Part shown: positions 56,048-64,000 of the stretch, in pieces | How positions within the stretch are numbered: position 1 is the first letter of the stretch | Layout: each line of letters starts with the position of its first letter | NCBI RefSeq assembly: GCF_030413595.1 | Contig: NZ_CP129238.1 | Coordinates: 1,426,001-1,490,000, forward strand | DNA: 64,000 nt | Direction: 5' to 3' | From: Planococcus liqunii | Lineage (GTDB): Bacteria > Bacillota > Bacilli > Bacillales_A > Planococcaceae | Notes under the pieces: generated by a model | Databases searched by the model: none | What the model was told of the DNA's origin: nothing | Seen by the model: only the letters and a program-made list of their open reading frames with translations | Translations under genes and position numbers: made by a program

Positions 56048-56461
56048 ATGAGAAATAAATCTCAAAATGAAAAAGGAATGACTTTAGTAGAATTATTAGC
56101 TGCCATAGTTTTGTTAGGAATAATACTTGTTGCATTTATGTCGTTTTTTACGCAATCCGCTAAATTTACTGCTCACAATCATGAGACCTTGACAGCTGTT
56201 CAAGTGGCGGAGCAAGTGGTAGCCGAAGTTAGGACAATTAGTAAAATTGAAGAAATGAAGAAAAGCATTAATACACTTCAAGGTAAAAAAATCACTGATG
56301 ATATAACTTACACCCCATATGTAGTAACAATAGAAGAAGTAGAAGCTCCTGCATCCGTTAAGGAAAATTTGAAAAAGGCAATTATTACAGTGAAATCAAT
56401 ATCTGGTGCAGGAATAAATGAGCCTGAATTTAAAACGGAAATGTATATAAAGGTGAAATGA
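56048..56461 (+). CDS. Type IV prepilin-like protein 1
   Basis: A 137-residue class III prepilin. The short basic leader MRNKSQNEKG ends before MTLVELLAAIVLLGIILVAF, the cleavage/methylation motif with conserved glutamate at +5 and a hydrophobic pilin helix. The rest is a small polar domain without cysteine. ATG 56048 has AGAGGA upstream; the frame is open 23 codons further back, but that sequence lacks a ribosome-binding site and would give an untypically long leader. Its TGA overlaps the next start. It is much richer in A+T than its neighbours. Confidence 0.88.
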   Translation: MRNKSQNEKGMTLVELLAAIVLLGIILVAFMSFFTQSAKFTAHNHETLTAVQVAEQVVAEVRTISKIEEMKKSINTLQGKKITDDITYTPYVVTIEEVEAPASVKENLKKAIITVKSISGAGINEPEFKTEMYIKVK

Positions 56462-56868
56462 TGAAAAATCAAAAAGGGATAACATTAGTAGAATTATTAG
56501 CAGTACTGGCTATTACAGGAATTATTATTGTTTTAATTTTCTCGGTTTTATTAACCGGATCAAATGCTTCTCATCGGACAGCTGCAAAACAACAAATGCA
56601 ACAAGAGGCAAACTACATAGTAGAAGTAGTTAGGAATGAGTATTTAAAACTTCATGGCCCGAAAATCAATTTAAAAATAGAGGGAGTCGGCGAACAACAA
56701 AAATTGAAAATGGGAAGTCAAGTTATTTCCCGAGGATATAATTATAAAATAATAGAACCCGCTTCAGGCACCATTGATCCTACGATAAATTCAAATTTAC
56801 AACTAGAATTGTCAGCCCCGAATTCAAAACCTTTTATTATTAAAACTACGCTCAGTAAATTGAGGTAA
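56461..56868 (+). CDS. Type IV prepilin-like protein 2
   Basis: A 135-residue prepilin-like protein with leader MKNQKG followed by ITLVELLAVLAITGIIIVLI, again with glutamate +5. The C-terminal part is a short mixed-structure domain (IDPTINSNLQLELSAPNSKP). Two consecutive ATGs (56458 and 56461) follow AGGTGA; the stop of the previous gene lies across them. Such small pseudopilins usually prime or cap a pilus. No pilus ATPase, platform protein or peptidase lies nearby, so processing must be done by machinery elsewhere. Confidence 0.87.
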   Translation: MKNQKGITLVELLAVLAITGIIIVLIFSVLLTGSNASHRTAAKQQMQQEANYIVEVVRNEYLKLHGPKINLKIEGVGEQQKLKMGSQVISRGYNYKIIEPASGTIDPTINSNLQLELSAPNSKPFIIKTTLSKLR

Positions 56869-56879
56869 GGAGTTAACTT

Positions 56880-57941
56880 GTGAGATATAAATTAAACGAA
56901 AATGGGTACGCAATGTTGATGGTATTAATGTTGGTTCTGCTATTTACTGTTCTTGGTATGGGATTGTTTGCCATGAATTTAAATGCTTCCAAGCAGTTTA
57001 ATATGAAAGAACAGCAAGTACAGGCAAGACATCAAGCTGAGATGGGATTGTTACACTACCACGCTGATCTAGTTAATAAAGTTAAAAATTATTCTTTCAC
57101 TAAAAATAGCGGAGAATCGAATGATAATTCTATAAAAAGAAGCAGATATGAGTTGTGTGAAAAAATTAGAAGTGTCTCTGCAGCATCCGGCTCTGATTCT
57201 GCTATCAAATACGTTGTTAACACTTTAAGTGTAAGTGGTTGCAATTCAACCACTAGTAATGAAAAGATCATCGTCAGCGTCAACAGTAAAGGGAGTGCAA
57301 ATAAGATAGAAAAAACCGTAAAAGGAACAATTTCACTCCAGCCTCCAGTGGTTGCTGACACTACAGGCATACCAGTAAAACCGGTAAAACCACCTGGTGT
57401 TCCTATAACTGATCAAAATAAAATGCCGGACATAGGGAATTATTATCAACATGTCGAAGTTACTGGACCTTTTACTACGAGAAAAGAACAACATCACTTC
57501 GAATCTTTTGTTATAAATACGAAAAATGAATCCGATCTAGCTCTGACAGTTGGACCGGGAAGTAAAGATACTATTAAAGTAGAGAAAGACTTTTACATTG
57601 GTGGAAAAATATATTCGAAAAACCACGTTTGTATTTATGTTAAAGGAAACCTTACAGTTTTAGGAAGCATCGAGTTGCAAAATAAAAGTGCGATTGTAGT
57701 ATATGGGGATGCTTATTTTAAAGGAGGTGTTTTGCCTCTACATACTAATGCTAGCATTTATGTTGTAGGTAATACTTACGAGGGCATCGGTAAAAACCTG
57801 ACAAGCAGTTATAAAAATTATGATCTTCCAAGTAGTGGTTGTAGTCTACCCCAAGGTTGGGAAGATCCAAAAAATGTAGTACCAGGCACTACTAGATACT
57901 ATTGGGAAACAAATGAAGAATTAAATCCTGAGTATCTTTAA
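56880..57941 (+). CDS. Pilus-associated (PilX-like) protein with beta-helix-like C-terminus
   Basis: A 353-residue protein starting at GTG 56880 (AAGGAG 7 nt upstream). The N-terminus ENGYAMLMVLMLVLLFTVLG resembles PilX/GspK minor pilins, which often lack the +5 glutamate. Residues about 150-185 are proline-rich (PVKPVKPPGVP). The C-terminal half has repeated short strands (DFYIGGKIYSKNHVCIYVKG and NLTVLGSIELQNKSAIVVYG), suggesting a right-handed beta-helix. Four cysteines lie outside the membrane helix. Likely a surface-exposed adhesin-like tip, but this is inference. Confidence 0.75.
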   Translation: MRYKLNENGYAMLMVLMLVLLFTVLGMGLFAMNLNASKQFNMKEQQVQARHQAEMGLLHYHADLVNKVKNYSFTKNSGESNDNSIKRSRYELCEKIRSVSAASGSDSAIKYVVNTLSVSGCNSTTSNEKIIVSVNSKGSANKIEKTVKGTISLQPPVVADTTGIPVKPVKPPGVPITDQNKMPDIGNYYQHVEVTGPFTTRKEQHHFESFVINTKNESDLALTVGPGSKDTIKVEKDFYIGGKIYSKNHVCIYVKGNLTVLGSIELQNKSAIVVYGDAYFKGGVLPLHTNASIYVVGNTYEGIGKNLTSSYKNYDLPSSGCSLPQGWEDPKNVVPGTTRYYWETNEELNPEYL

Positions 57942-57989
57942 AAGTCGGAAATTTGATTATAAAAATTTAACTAGCTAATGTTTAGGAAA

Positions 57990-58037
57990 GCACATCTAAC
58001 TTTTGTGATTTCCAATCAATAGTTAGATGTGTTTTTT
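57990..58037 (+). terminator. Terminator after the pilin-like genes
   Basis: CACATCTAAC (57991-58000) pairs with GTTAGATGTG (58022-58031), followed by TTTTTT. It closes the three-gene insert. Confidence 0.88.
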
Positions 58038-58080
58038 ATTTGAAATAATTCATGTTATGTTCAAAGGAAAGCGGATTCTA

Positions 58081-59013
58081 TTACCTCCAGTGTTTTTTTG
58101 CTAAATCCTTCGCTTTCTTCGTATTCGCAAAATGCACTTTTGTCACCGACTGCAAAAACTCTTCACCGTGCTTCAACAAGATCTTCGCTGCCGCTTCGTC
58201 AACAATTTTACCGGCACCCTTCGGCAAAGTAACACCGGCTTTTCGGCTGAGTGCGTCCATTTCTTCCAGGAAAGCGACGCGGGCTATGATCGATGCGCAG
58301 GCAACAGACACATGAAGCCCTTCCGCTTTCGTGGAAAACAGGACGTTTTCACGGATGATTTCTTCTTCGTCTTTAATATGCTTGTAGTAGATGCCGCGTT
58401 CGGCAAACTGGTCGATCAGGATGGCGTCGGGTTTTTCCGGCGCGATCTTGCGGAGGACATGCTTCAAGGCCTGATTGTGCAGCAGCGCTTTGATTTTTCC
58501 TTGGGACCAGCCTTTGCTTTGGATAGTGTTGTATTTGTCGTTTTTCAAAGTCAGTACGCTATAAGTAAATGCTTCTTTTAAATCCGGCGCGATCTTTCGC
58601 ATGTAGTCGTCGGTCAATTGCTTCGAGTCTTTTACTCCGAGTTCATGGGCGAGCGCCACTCCTTCGGCAGGCACGTAGCAGGCAGCGACTGTAATCGGCC
58701 CGAAAAAATCACCGGTTCCGGTTTCATCCGAGCCAAGAACGGATTTTTTCACGAAATCCGGCGGCAGCGTATCGCCGTTTGTGGAGGCGGTTTTAGCAGC
58801 GGAAGGGGAGGCGGAACCCCAGCGTGCCGCTTCACGTTCGGCGCCGGCGCCCTGGAACATTACCTTGCCGGATTTGTAGACGGTGACGACAGTATCGGCC
58901 AATTTCGCGGTAAAACGGATGTACGGCGCTTTCGCTGCAATTTGCTTGTTTTCGTAATGATTGATCACTTGGAGGAGACTTTCCTCTGGAAGTTGGAGCA
59001 CGGTATTTGACAT
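58081..59013 (-). CDS. rnhC: Ribonuclease HIII
   Basis: It removes RNA from RNA-DNA hybrids, including R-loops and primers. The 310-residue product has an N-terminal TBP-like substrate-binding domain (1-90) and the catalytic RNase H domain with GSDETGTGDFFGPITVAACY carrying the first acidic residues. Further active-site residues are in ILIDQFAERG. AAGGAG precedes the ATG. It is divergent from zapA, and reversed relative to pheT with the pilin-like insert between. Confidence 0.95.
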   Translation of the reverse strand: MSNTVLQLPEESLLQVINHYENKQIAAKAPYIRFTAKLADTVVTVYKSGKVMFQGAGAEREAARWGSASPSAAKTASTNGDTLPPDFVKKSVLGSDETGTGDFFGPITVAACYVPAEGVALAHELGVKDSKQLTDDYMRKIAPDLKEAFTYSVLTLKNDKYNTIQSKGWSQGKIKALLHNQALKHVLRKIAPEKPDAILIDQFAERGIYYKHIKDEEEIIRENVLFSTKAEGLHVSVACASIIARVAFLEEMDALSRKAGVTLPKGAGKIVDEAAAKILLKHGEEFLQSVTKVHFANTKKAKDLAKKHWR

Positions 59014-59034
59014 GGTGAGTCTCCTTTCTAATAA

Positions 59035-59064
59035 TTCACATTCTGGTTCGGTTCATGTTATGAT
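59035..59064 (+). promoter_or_regulatory. Promoter of zapA-cvpA
   Basis: TTCACA (59035-59040), 18-bp spacer, TATGAT (59059-59064), in the divergent gap between rnhC and zapA. Confidence 0.55.
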
Positions 59065-59096
59065 TATATATAGAATTTCTAAGGAGGGATGGTACA

Positions 59097-59357
59097 TTGG
59101 CAGAGGATCACAAAATCCGCACTTCGGTAAAGATATATGGCTATACTTATAAAATCGTCGGCGCTGAGACTTCTGCACATATGGAGTCCGTCGCAACGAT
59201 TGTGGACAAGAAGATGCGTGAAATCCATGCGGTGGCCCCATCTCTCGACAGTTCAAAGCTCGCTGTACTGACAGCAGTCAATACGGTACATGATAATCTT
59301 AAACTGAAAGAGCGGGTAGAACAATTAGAAAATGAATTGAGAAAGTTGAAGGGTTGA
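59097..59357 (+). CDS. zapA: Cell division protein ZapA
   Basis: An 86-residue FtsZ-ring stabilising protein. The N-terminal ZapA domain ([20 protein letters not shown]) is followed by a coiled coil ([20 protein letters not shown]) for dimerisation. TTG 59097 is the start, with AAGGAGGG upstream. It overlaps the next open frame, so zapA and cvpA are coupled. Confidence 0.94.
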   Translation: MAEDHKIRTSVKIYGYTYKIVGAETSAHMESVATIVDKKMREIHAVAPSLDSSKLAVLTAVNTVHDNLKLKERVEQLENELRKLKG

Positions 59358-59362
59358 CGGAC

Positions 59363-59899
59363 ATGCTTGATATTATTTTATTGATTTTGCTGATTGGCGG
59401 CATCATTGTCGGCGCCAAAAGGGGTTTGGTGCTGCAGCTGATCCACATGGTAGGGTTTATTGTCGCACTCGTCGTTGCTTATCTTTACTACAAACCCCTG
59501 GCTGATTATTTTGTGCTGTGGGTGCCATATCCGGTTGTCAATGATGAATCACGGTTTACTATCGCCATCGAACAGCTTGATCTGGATCAGACCTTTTACC
59601 AGCTTTTCGCTTTTGCGCTGATTTTCTTCGTGGTGAAGTTCGGTTTGCAGCTGATTGCAACGATGTTCGATTTTCTCAAATATCTGCCGGTCCTTGGATT
59701 TGTCAGCAGAATATTAGGGGCGGTTTTAGGATTTGTCGAAGTATACATACTCCTGTTCATTTTCATTTACGTGTTTGCGCTGCTTCCCATGGATGCGGTC
59801 CAAAGCCAGCTCGAGAACTCAGGCATTGCGCAGTCGATGCTCGAACGAACGCCTTATTTCTCTGAGAAAGTAAAAGAATGGTGGTATATTTATACGTAA
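59363..59899 (+). CDS. cvpA: CvpA family membrane protein (YshB)
   Basis: A 178-residue integral membrane protein with four hydrophobic segments (about 2-20, 26-46, 73-93 and 105-135). It starts MLDIILLILLIGGIIVGAKR and has the CvpA feature RGLVLQLIHMVGFIVA. ATG 59363 is preferred over TTG 59354, which lies inside the zapA end. In E. coli CvpA is linked to colicin V export and envelope stress; its role in Gram-positives is unclear. A terminator follows before polX. Confidence 0.87.
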   Translation: MLDIILLILLIGGIIVGAKRGLVLQLIHMVGFIVALVVAYLYYKPLADYFVLWVPYPVVNDESRFTIAIEQLDLDQTFYQLFAFALIFFVVKFGLQLIATMFDFLKYLPVLGFVSRILGAVLGFVEVYILLFIFIYVFALLPMDAVQSQLENSGIAQSMLERTPYFSEKVKEWWYIYT

Positions 59900-59901
59900 C
59901 C

Positions 59902-59936
59902 AAAAACTTCTCTCTTGCCGAGGGAAGTTTTTTTAA
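59902..59936 (+). terminator. Terminator between cvpA and polX
   Basis: AACTTC-CTC and GAG-GAAGTT around TTGCC, followed by a T run. It likely reduces transcription into polX. Confidence 0.75.
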
Positions 59937-59961
59937 GTCAAAATTATTGGAGGGCTCTGGG

Positions 59962-61665
59962 ATGAATAAAAAAATTATCATCAGAACACTTGAAAAAATT
60001 GCATTGTATATGGAACTTAAAGGGGAAAACCCGTTCAAAGTATCGGCATTCCGAAAAGCGGCACAGGCGCTTGAACTTGATCAGCGCAGCCTTGACGAAA
60101 TCGACGATGTGACAAAACTGAAAGGCATCGGCAAAGGGACGGGCGACGTCATCATCGACTTGATGGAGAACGGCAAATCGTCTGTGCTGGAAGAGCTTCA
60201 GGAAGAAGTGCCAAAAGGGCTTGTGCCGTTGATGAAGTTGCAGGGTATGGGCGGCAAGAAAATCGCCAAGCTCTATAAAGAACTGGGCATTGATTCCGCT
60301 GAATCGTTGAAACAGGCGTGCCTTGACCACCAGATCCAGAAACTGCCAGGCTTCGGGCCGAAATCCGAAGACAAGATTTTGAAAGAATTGATGGAATTCG
60401 ATTCCAAACCGGGGCGCCACCCAATCTGGAAAACAGAAGAAGCAGTGGAGTTTATCAATGGAGTTTTGTCAGAGATCAAAGAAGTCAGTGAATACTCGGT
60501 GGCGGGCAGCTACCGCCGCACGAAAGAAACAAGCAAGGACCTTGATTTTATTGTTGCCACCGCACAACCGGCAGCCGTTAAAGAGCAATTGCTTGCCGCC
60601 TTGCCGATTCAGGAAACCATCGCTTCGGGGGATACAAAGGTTTCTGTGACAGTGGAATTCCAGGATCCGATCGACATCGATTTCCGCCTTGTGGCGCCGG
60701 AAGAATTCGTTACGGCATTGCATCACTTTACGGGATCGAAAGACCATAACGTGAAAATGCGGCAGCTTGCGAAATCGCAGAATAAGAAAATCAGTGAATA
60801 CGGCGTAGAGCAGGAAGACGGAACGGTGGCGACATTTGCGTCCGAAACCGACTTTTATGCTCATTTTGGCTTGCCGTTCATTCCACCGACGGTGCGGGAA
60901 GACGGCCGGGAACTGGATTTGTTGGATGACATTCCGCAGCTGGTCGAGTTGGTCGACATCCAAGGCGATATGCACATGCACACGACTTGGTCGGATGGAG
61001 CCCACTCATTGACCGAAATGATTGATGCATGCCGTGCTCATAATTATAATTATATGGTCATCACCGACCATTCCGAGTACTTGAAAGTCGCCAACGGCTT
61101 AACCCCGGAGCGCTTATTGAAACAGAACGCGGAAATCCGCGAGCTGAATAAAAAATACGATGACATCGAAGTACTTTCAGGAACTGAAATGGACATCCTG
61201 CCGGACGGTACGCTCGATTTTGACGATAGCGTGCTCGAACAGCTTGATTTTGTCATCGCAAGCATTCATTCGAGTTTTCAGCAGCCACAGGAACAGATTA
61301 TGGCTCGCCTGTTGACGGCGATGAAAAATCCGCATGTCGACATGATTGCCCACCCGACGGGCCGCATTGTTGGACAGCGGGGCGGGTACGATCCAGATAT
61401 GGAGCAGTTGCTCGACTGGGCAAAAGAATATGGCAAAATTGTCGAACTCAATGCCAGTCCGTATCGTTTGGACTTGGCAGTGGAACACCTGGAAATGGCG
61501 CAGGAAAAAGGCGTGCCGGTAGCCATCAATACGGACGCACATGCCATTGAACAGCTCGACGTTATGGCCATCGGTGTCCGCCATGCCCAAAAAGCCTGGC
61601 TGAAAAAGGACAACGTCGTCAACACATGGCCGTTTGAAAAACTGAAAGAATACCTGAAAAAATAG
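59962..61665 (+). CDS. polX: Family X DNA polymerase PolX with PHP domain
   Basis: A gap-filling base-excision repair polymerase of 567 residues. An N-terminal helix-hairpin-helix and Pol-beta-like core (1-310) contain LKGIGKGTGDVIIDLMENGK, LQGMGGKKIAKLYKELGI and the catalytic aspartates in SKDLDFIVA. A C-terminal PHP nuclease domain has intact metal motifs: DMHMHTTWSDGAHSL, VITDHSEYLK, GTEMDILPDG and NTDAHAIEQ. ATG 59962 follows GGAGGG. It is upstream of mutS2 as in Bacillus. Confidence 0.95.
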   Translation: MNKKIIIRTLEKIALYMELKGENPFKVSAFRKAAQALELDQRSLDEIDDVTKLKGIGKGTGDVIIDLMENGKSSVLEELQEEVPKGLVPLMKLQGMGGKKIAKLYKELGIDSAESLKQACLDHQIQKLPGFGPKSEDKILKELMEFDSKPGRHPIWKTEEAVEFINGVLSEIKEVSEYSVAGSYRRTKETSKDLDFIVATAQPAAVKEQLLAALPIQETIASGDTKVSVTVEFQDPIDIDFRLVAPEEFVTALHHFTGSKDHNVKMRQLAKSQNKKISEYGVEQEDGTVATFASETDFYAHFGLPFIPPTVREDGRELDLLDDIPQLVELVDIQGDMHMHTTWSDGAHSLTEMIDACRAHNYNYMVITDHSEYLKVANGLTPERLLKQNAEIRELNKKYDDIEVLSGTEMDILPDGTLDFDDSVLEQLDFVIASIHSSFQQPQEQIMARLLTAMKNPHVDMIAHPTGRIVGQRGGYDPDMEQLLDWAKEYGKIVELNASPYRLDLAVEHLEMAQEKGVPVAINTDAHAIEQLDVMAIGVRHAQKAWLKKDNVVNTWPFEKLKEYLKK

Positions 61666-61677
61666 GAGGGGTCTCGC

Positions 61678-64000
61678 TTGATCGCTGAACGCGCATTGAG
61701 AACGCTCGAATTTTATAAAATCCGCGATGAAGTGGCAAAATACTGCACGTCTTCGCTTGGAAAAGCCAAAATCGATGAGCTTTTGCCATCGACCGATATC
61801 AATGAAGTCAACCGCCTTCTGGAAGAAATGGACGAAGGAGCGCAGGTGCTCCGCGTAAAAGGGAATGTGCCGATGGGTGGCATTTTCGACATCCGTATGC
61901 ATGCAAAACGCGCACAAATCGGCGGAAGTTTGAGCCCGATGGAATTGATGGAAGTTTCATCGACAATCCGGGCAAGCCGCATCCTTCGACAGTTCTTTGA
62001 AGGCATCCGCGAAGAAGGGGATATAAAGATCCCCCACTTCCTGGAGAAAAAAGAATCGATGCCGATTCTAACTGCGCTGGAACATGACATCAATATGTGC
62101 ATCGATGACAACGGCGGGGTACTGGATAGTGCCAGTTCCACGCTGCGCACGATCCGCCAGCAGCTGCGCGCCCAGGAAAGCCGGGTGCGCGAACGCCTGG
62201 AAAGCCTGATCCGCGGCAAAAACGCATCAAAAATGCTGTCGGATTCGATTGTCACGATCCGCAACGACCGCTACGTGATTCCGGTTAAACAGGAGTACCG
62301 CAGCCATTACGGCGGCATCGTCCATGACCAGTCGTCATCCGGACAGACCTTGTTTATTGAGCCGGACGCAGTCGTCCAAGCCAATAACGAAGTACGCCGT
62401 TTGAAAATGAAAGAAAAAGAAGAAATCGACCGCATTCTCCAAATGCTTTCGGCCCAGGTGCAGGAAGTGGCGCATGAGCTTTTTGAGCTGGTCGAAGTGC
62501 TTGGCGAAATCGATTTGATTCTCGCAAAAGCCAAATACGGTTCGGCAAAGAAATGCTCCAAACCGGAAATGAACACAGAAGGCCACATCAATTTAAGGAA
62601 AGCCCGCCATCCGTTGATTCCAATCGACGAAGTGGTGGCAAACGACATCGAATTCGGCCGGGATGTAACGGCAATTGTCATTACCGGGCCGAACACGGGC
62701 GGGAAAACCGTCACCTTGAAAACCGTCGGCCTCTTTACGCTGATGGCGCAGGCTGGGATTCCAATCCCGGCGCTTGACGGTTCGGAACTTGCCGTTTTCG
62801 ACCAGGTCTTTGCGGACATCGGAGACGAGCAGTCAATCGAACAAAGCTTAAGTACGTTTTCTTCACATATGGTCAATATTGTCGATATCTTAACGAAATT
62901 CGATGAACAATCACTGGTGATCTTTGATGAGCTGGGTGCCGGTACGGATCCGCAGGAAGGTGCAGCCCTAGCTATCTCGCTTCTTGATGAAGTGCACGGC
63001 CGCGGCGCACGCGTCATCGCGACGACGCATTATCCGGAACTGAAAGCTTATGCCTACAACCGGCCGGGTGTCGAGAACGCCAGTGTTGAATTTGACGTGG
63101 AAACCTTGAGCCCGACTTACCGCTTGCTGATCGGTGTGCCAGGGCGAAGCAATGCGTTTGAGATTTCGAAGCGCCTCGGCTTGCCTGAACACATCATCAA
63201 ACATGCCCAGAGCTTTACCAGTACGGACCGCAGAGAAGTCGATTCAATGATTGCGTCTCTTGAAAAGAGCCGGAGAGAATCGGAGCGGGACGCCGAGCAA
63301 TCCAAGGAGCTTTTGGAACAAGCGGAGCATCTGAAAAATGATTTGGAAGAGCAATTAAAGCAATACGAAAACCAGAAAGAGAAGCTGGAAGAAAAAGCGA
63401 AAGAAAAAGCGCGCAAAATTGTTGAACAGGCGACAAGAGAAGCGGAAGGCGTCATGTCCGAACTGCGCAAAATGCAAATGGACCAGGCGTCGAGCATCAA
63501 AGAACATCAGTTGATTGACGCCAAAAAACGCCTGGAAGCGGCAATGCCTGAGAACCGCGTATTGAAAAAAGCGGCAAAAGCCAATCAAACACGGGAACTG
63601 AAGCCAAACGACGAAGTGAAAGTCATTTCATTCGGCCAAAAAGGGACGCTGGTGGAAAAAGTATCCGCCAACGAATGGATTGTACAAATCGGCATCTTGA
63701 AAATGAAATTGCCTGAAACGGATCTTCAATACACTAAGCCCGAAAAACAGAAAGAAACAAGAACGATGGCTACGCTGAAAAACCGGGATAGCCATGTCAA
63801 ACTGGAATTGGATCTTCGCGGTGAACGGTATGAAGACGCAATAGTCCGTGTTGAAAAATACATCGATGATGCGTTACTATCTAATTACCATCAAGTTTCA
63901 ATCATTCATGGAAAAGGGACGGGAGCTCTTCGCCAAGGCGTCCAGCAATACTTGAAAAAACATCCGCGAGTGAAAAGTTACCGCTTCGGCGAAGCGGGAG
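61678..64000 (+). CDS. mutS2: MutS2 endonuclease/ribosome rescue ATPase (3' end beyond window)
   Basis: At least 774 residues from TTG 61678, which follows GGAGGGG. MutS-like core and clamp (1-320) precede the ATPase with Walker [19 protein letters not shown] and Walker [20 protein letters not shown] long charged coiled coil follows ([20 protein letters not shown]). The C-terminal Smr nuclease domain has [12 protein letters not shown] and [20 protein letters not shown]. The sequence stops in the final Smr segment (SYRFGEAG), so only a few residues are missing. MutS2 suppresses recombination and in B. subtilis acts on collided ribosomes. Confidence 0.95.
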   Translation, partial: MIAERALRTLEFYKIRDEVAKYCTSSLGKAKIDELLPSTDINEVNRLLEEMDEGAQVLRVKGNVPMGGIFDIRMHAKRAQIGGSLSPMELMEVSSTIRASRILRQFFEGIREEGDIKIPHFLEKKESMPILTALEHDINMCIDDNGGVLDSASSTLRTIRQQLRAQESRVRERLESLIRGKNASKMLSDSIVTIRNDRYVIPVKQEYRSHYGGIVHDQSSSGQTLFIEPDAVVQANNEVRRLKMKEKEEIDRILQMLSAQVQEVAHELFELVEVLGEIDLILAKAKYGSAKKCSKPEMNTEGHINLRKARHPLIPIDEVVANDIEFGRDVTAIVITGPNTGGKTVTLKTVGLFTLMAQAGIPIPALDGSELAVFDQVFADIGDEQSIEQSLSTFSSHMVNIVDILTKFDEQSLVIFDELGAGTDPQEGAALAISLLDEVHGRGARVIATTHYPELKAYAYNRPGVENASVEFDVETLSPTYRLLIGVPGRSNAFEISKRLGLPEHIIKHAQSFTSTDRREVDSMIASLEKSRRESERDAEQSKELLEQAEHLKNDLEEQLKQYENQKEKLEEKAKEKARKIVEQATREAEGVMSELRKMQMDQASSIKEHQLIDAKKRLEAAMPENRVLKKAAKANQTRELKPNDEVKVISFGQKGTLVEKVSANEWIVQIGILKMKLPETDLQYTKPEKQKETRTMATLKNRDSHVKLELDLRGERYEDAIVRVEKYIDDALLSNYHQVSIIHGKGTGALRQGVQQYLKKHPRVKSYRFGEAG

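Overview
The window looks like a chromosomal core segment from a low-to-moderate G+C Gram-positive of the family Planococcaceae, most likely Planococcus or a close relative. This rests on Bacillus-type gene order, strong Shine-Dalgarno sequences, frequent TTG/GTG starts, T-box, preQ1 and L20 leaders, and the repeat families present. Genes that accompany these blocks in spore formers, such as sspI and the ytrH/ytrI pair, are not seen, which fits a non-sporulating lineage. No rRNA, tRNA, CRISPR array, prophage or complete insertion sequence was recognised.

Layout. 1-2280: dispersed repeats, then a minus-strand queuosine operon queC-queD-queE behind a preQ1-I riboswitch. 2430-7732: a kinase gene broken by one in-frame stop, a membrane-tethered M1 peptidase, a MITE-like insertion, a GNAT acetyltransferase, a second membrane zinc peptidase and a small exported protein. 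7788-14639: universal stress protein, alanine dehydrogenase, M24 peptidase, ytkL, ytoI, ytpI, nrnA. 14656-27385: dnaE, a FadR-type regulator with accD-accA, pfkA-pyk-fxsA, and the TCA genes citZ-icd-mdh. 27519-34030: MaoC-like protein, phoP-phoR, an ATP-grasp ligase resembling D-aspartate ligases, a repeat-rich gap, hflK-hflC. 34129-42965: polA-mutM-coaE, gapB with CcpN-like operators, speD behind a long structured leader, nrdR-dnaB-dnaI. 42977-49454: T-box/thrS, the L20-type leader with infC-rpmI-rplT, ysdA, ysdB, a dimeric dUTPase and an M42 peptidase. 49500-51287: a 21-bp phased repeat array, a small Xre regulator/membrane-protein operon, and tandem modular repeats. 51288-64000: ysgA, T-box/pheS-pheT, an A+T-rich three-gene pilin-like insert, rnhC, zapA-cvpA-polX-mutS2 (mutS2 runs off the end).

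How genes work together. The window mixes central carbon flow (pfkA, pyk, citZ, icd, mdh, gapB), fatty-acid initiation (accDA), replication and repair (dnaE, polA, mutM, dnaB, dnaI, polX, mutS2, rnhC, nrdR, dUTPase) and translation (thrS, pheST, infC-rpmI-rplT). Much of the regulation is RNA based: one riboswitch, two T-boxes, the L20 leader, and an unassigned speD leader.

The best candidates for something new are the pilin-like insert between pheT and rnhC (55.9-58.0 kb), the 185-nt speD leader, the insertion that appears to have duplicated a terminator at 4.45-4.89 kb, the modular repeat family, and the 21-bp phased TGATCA array.
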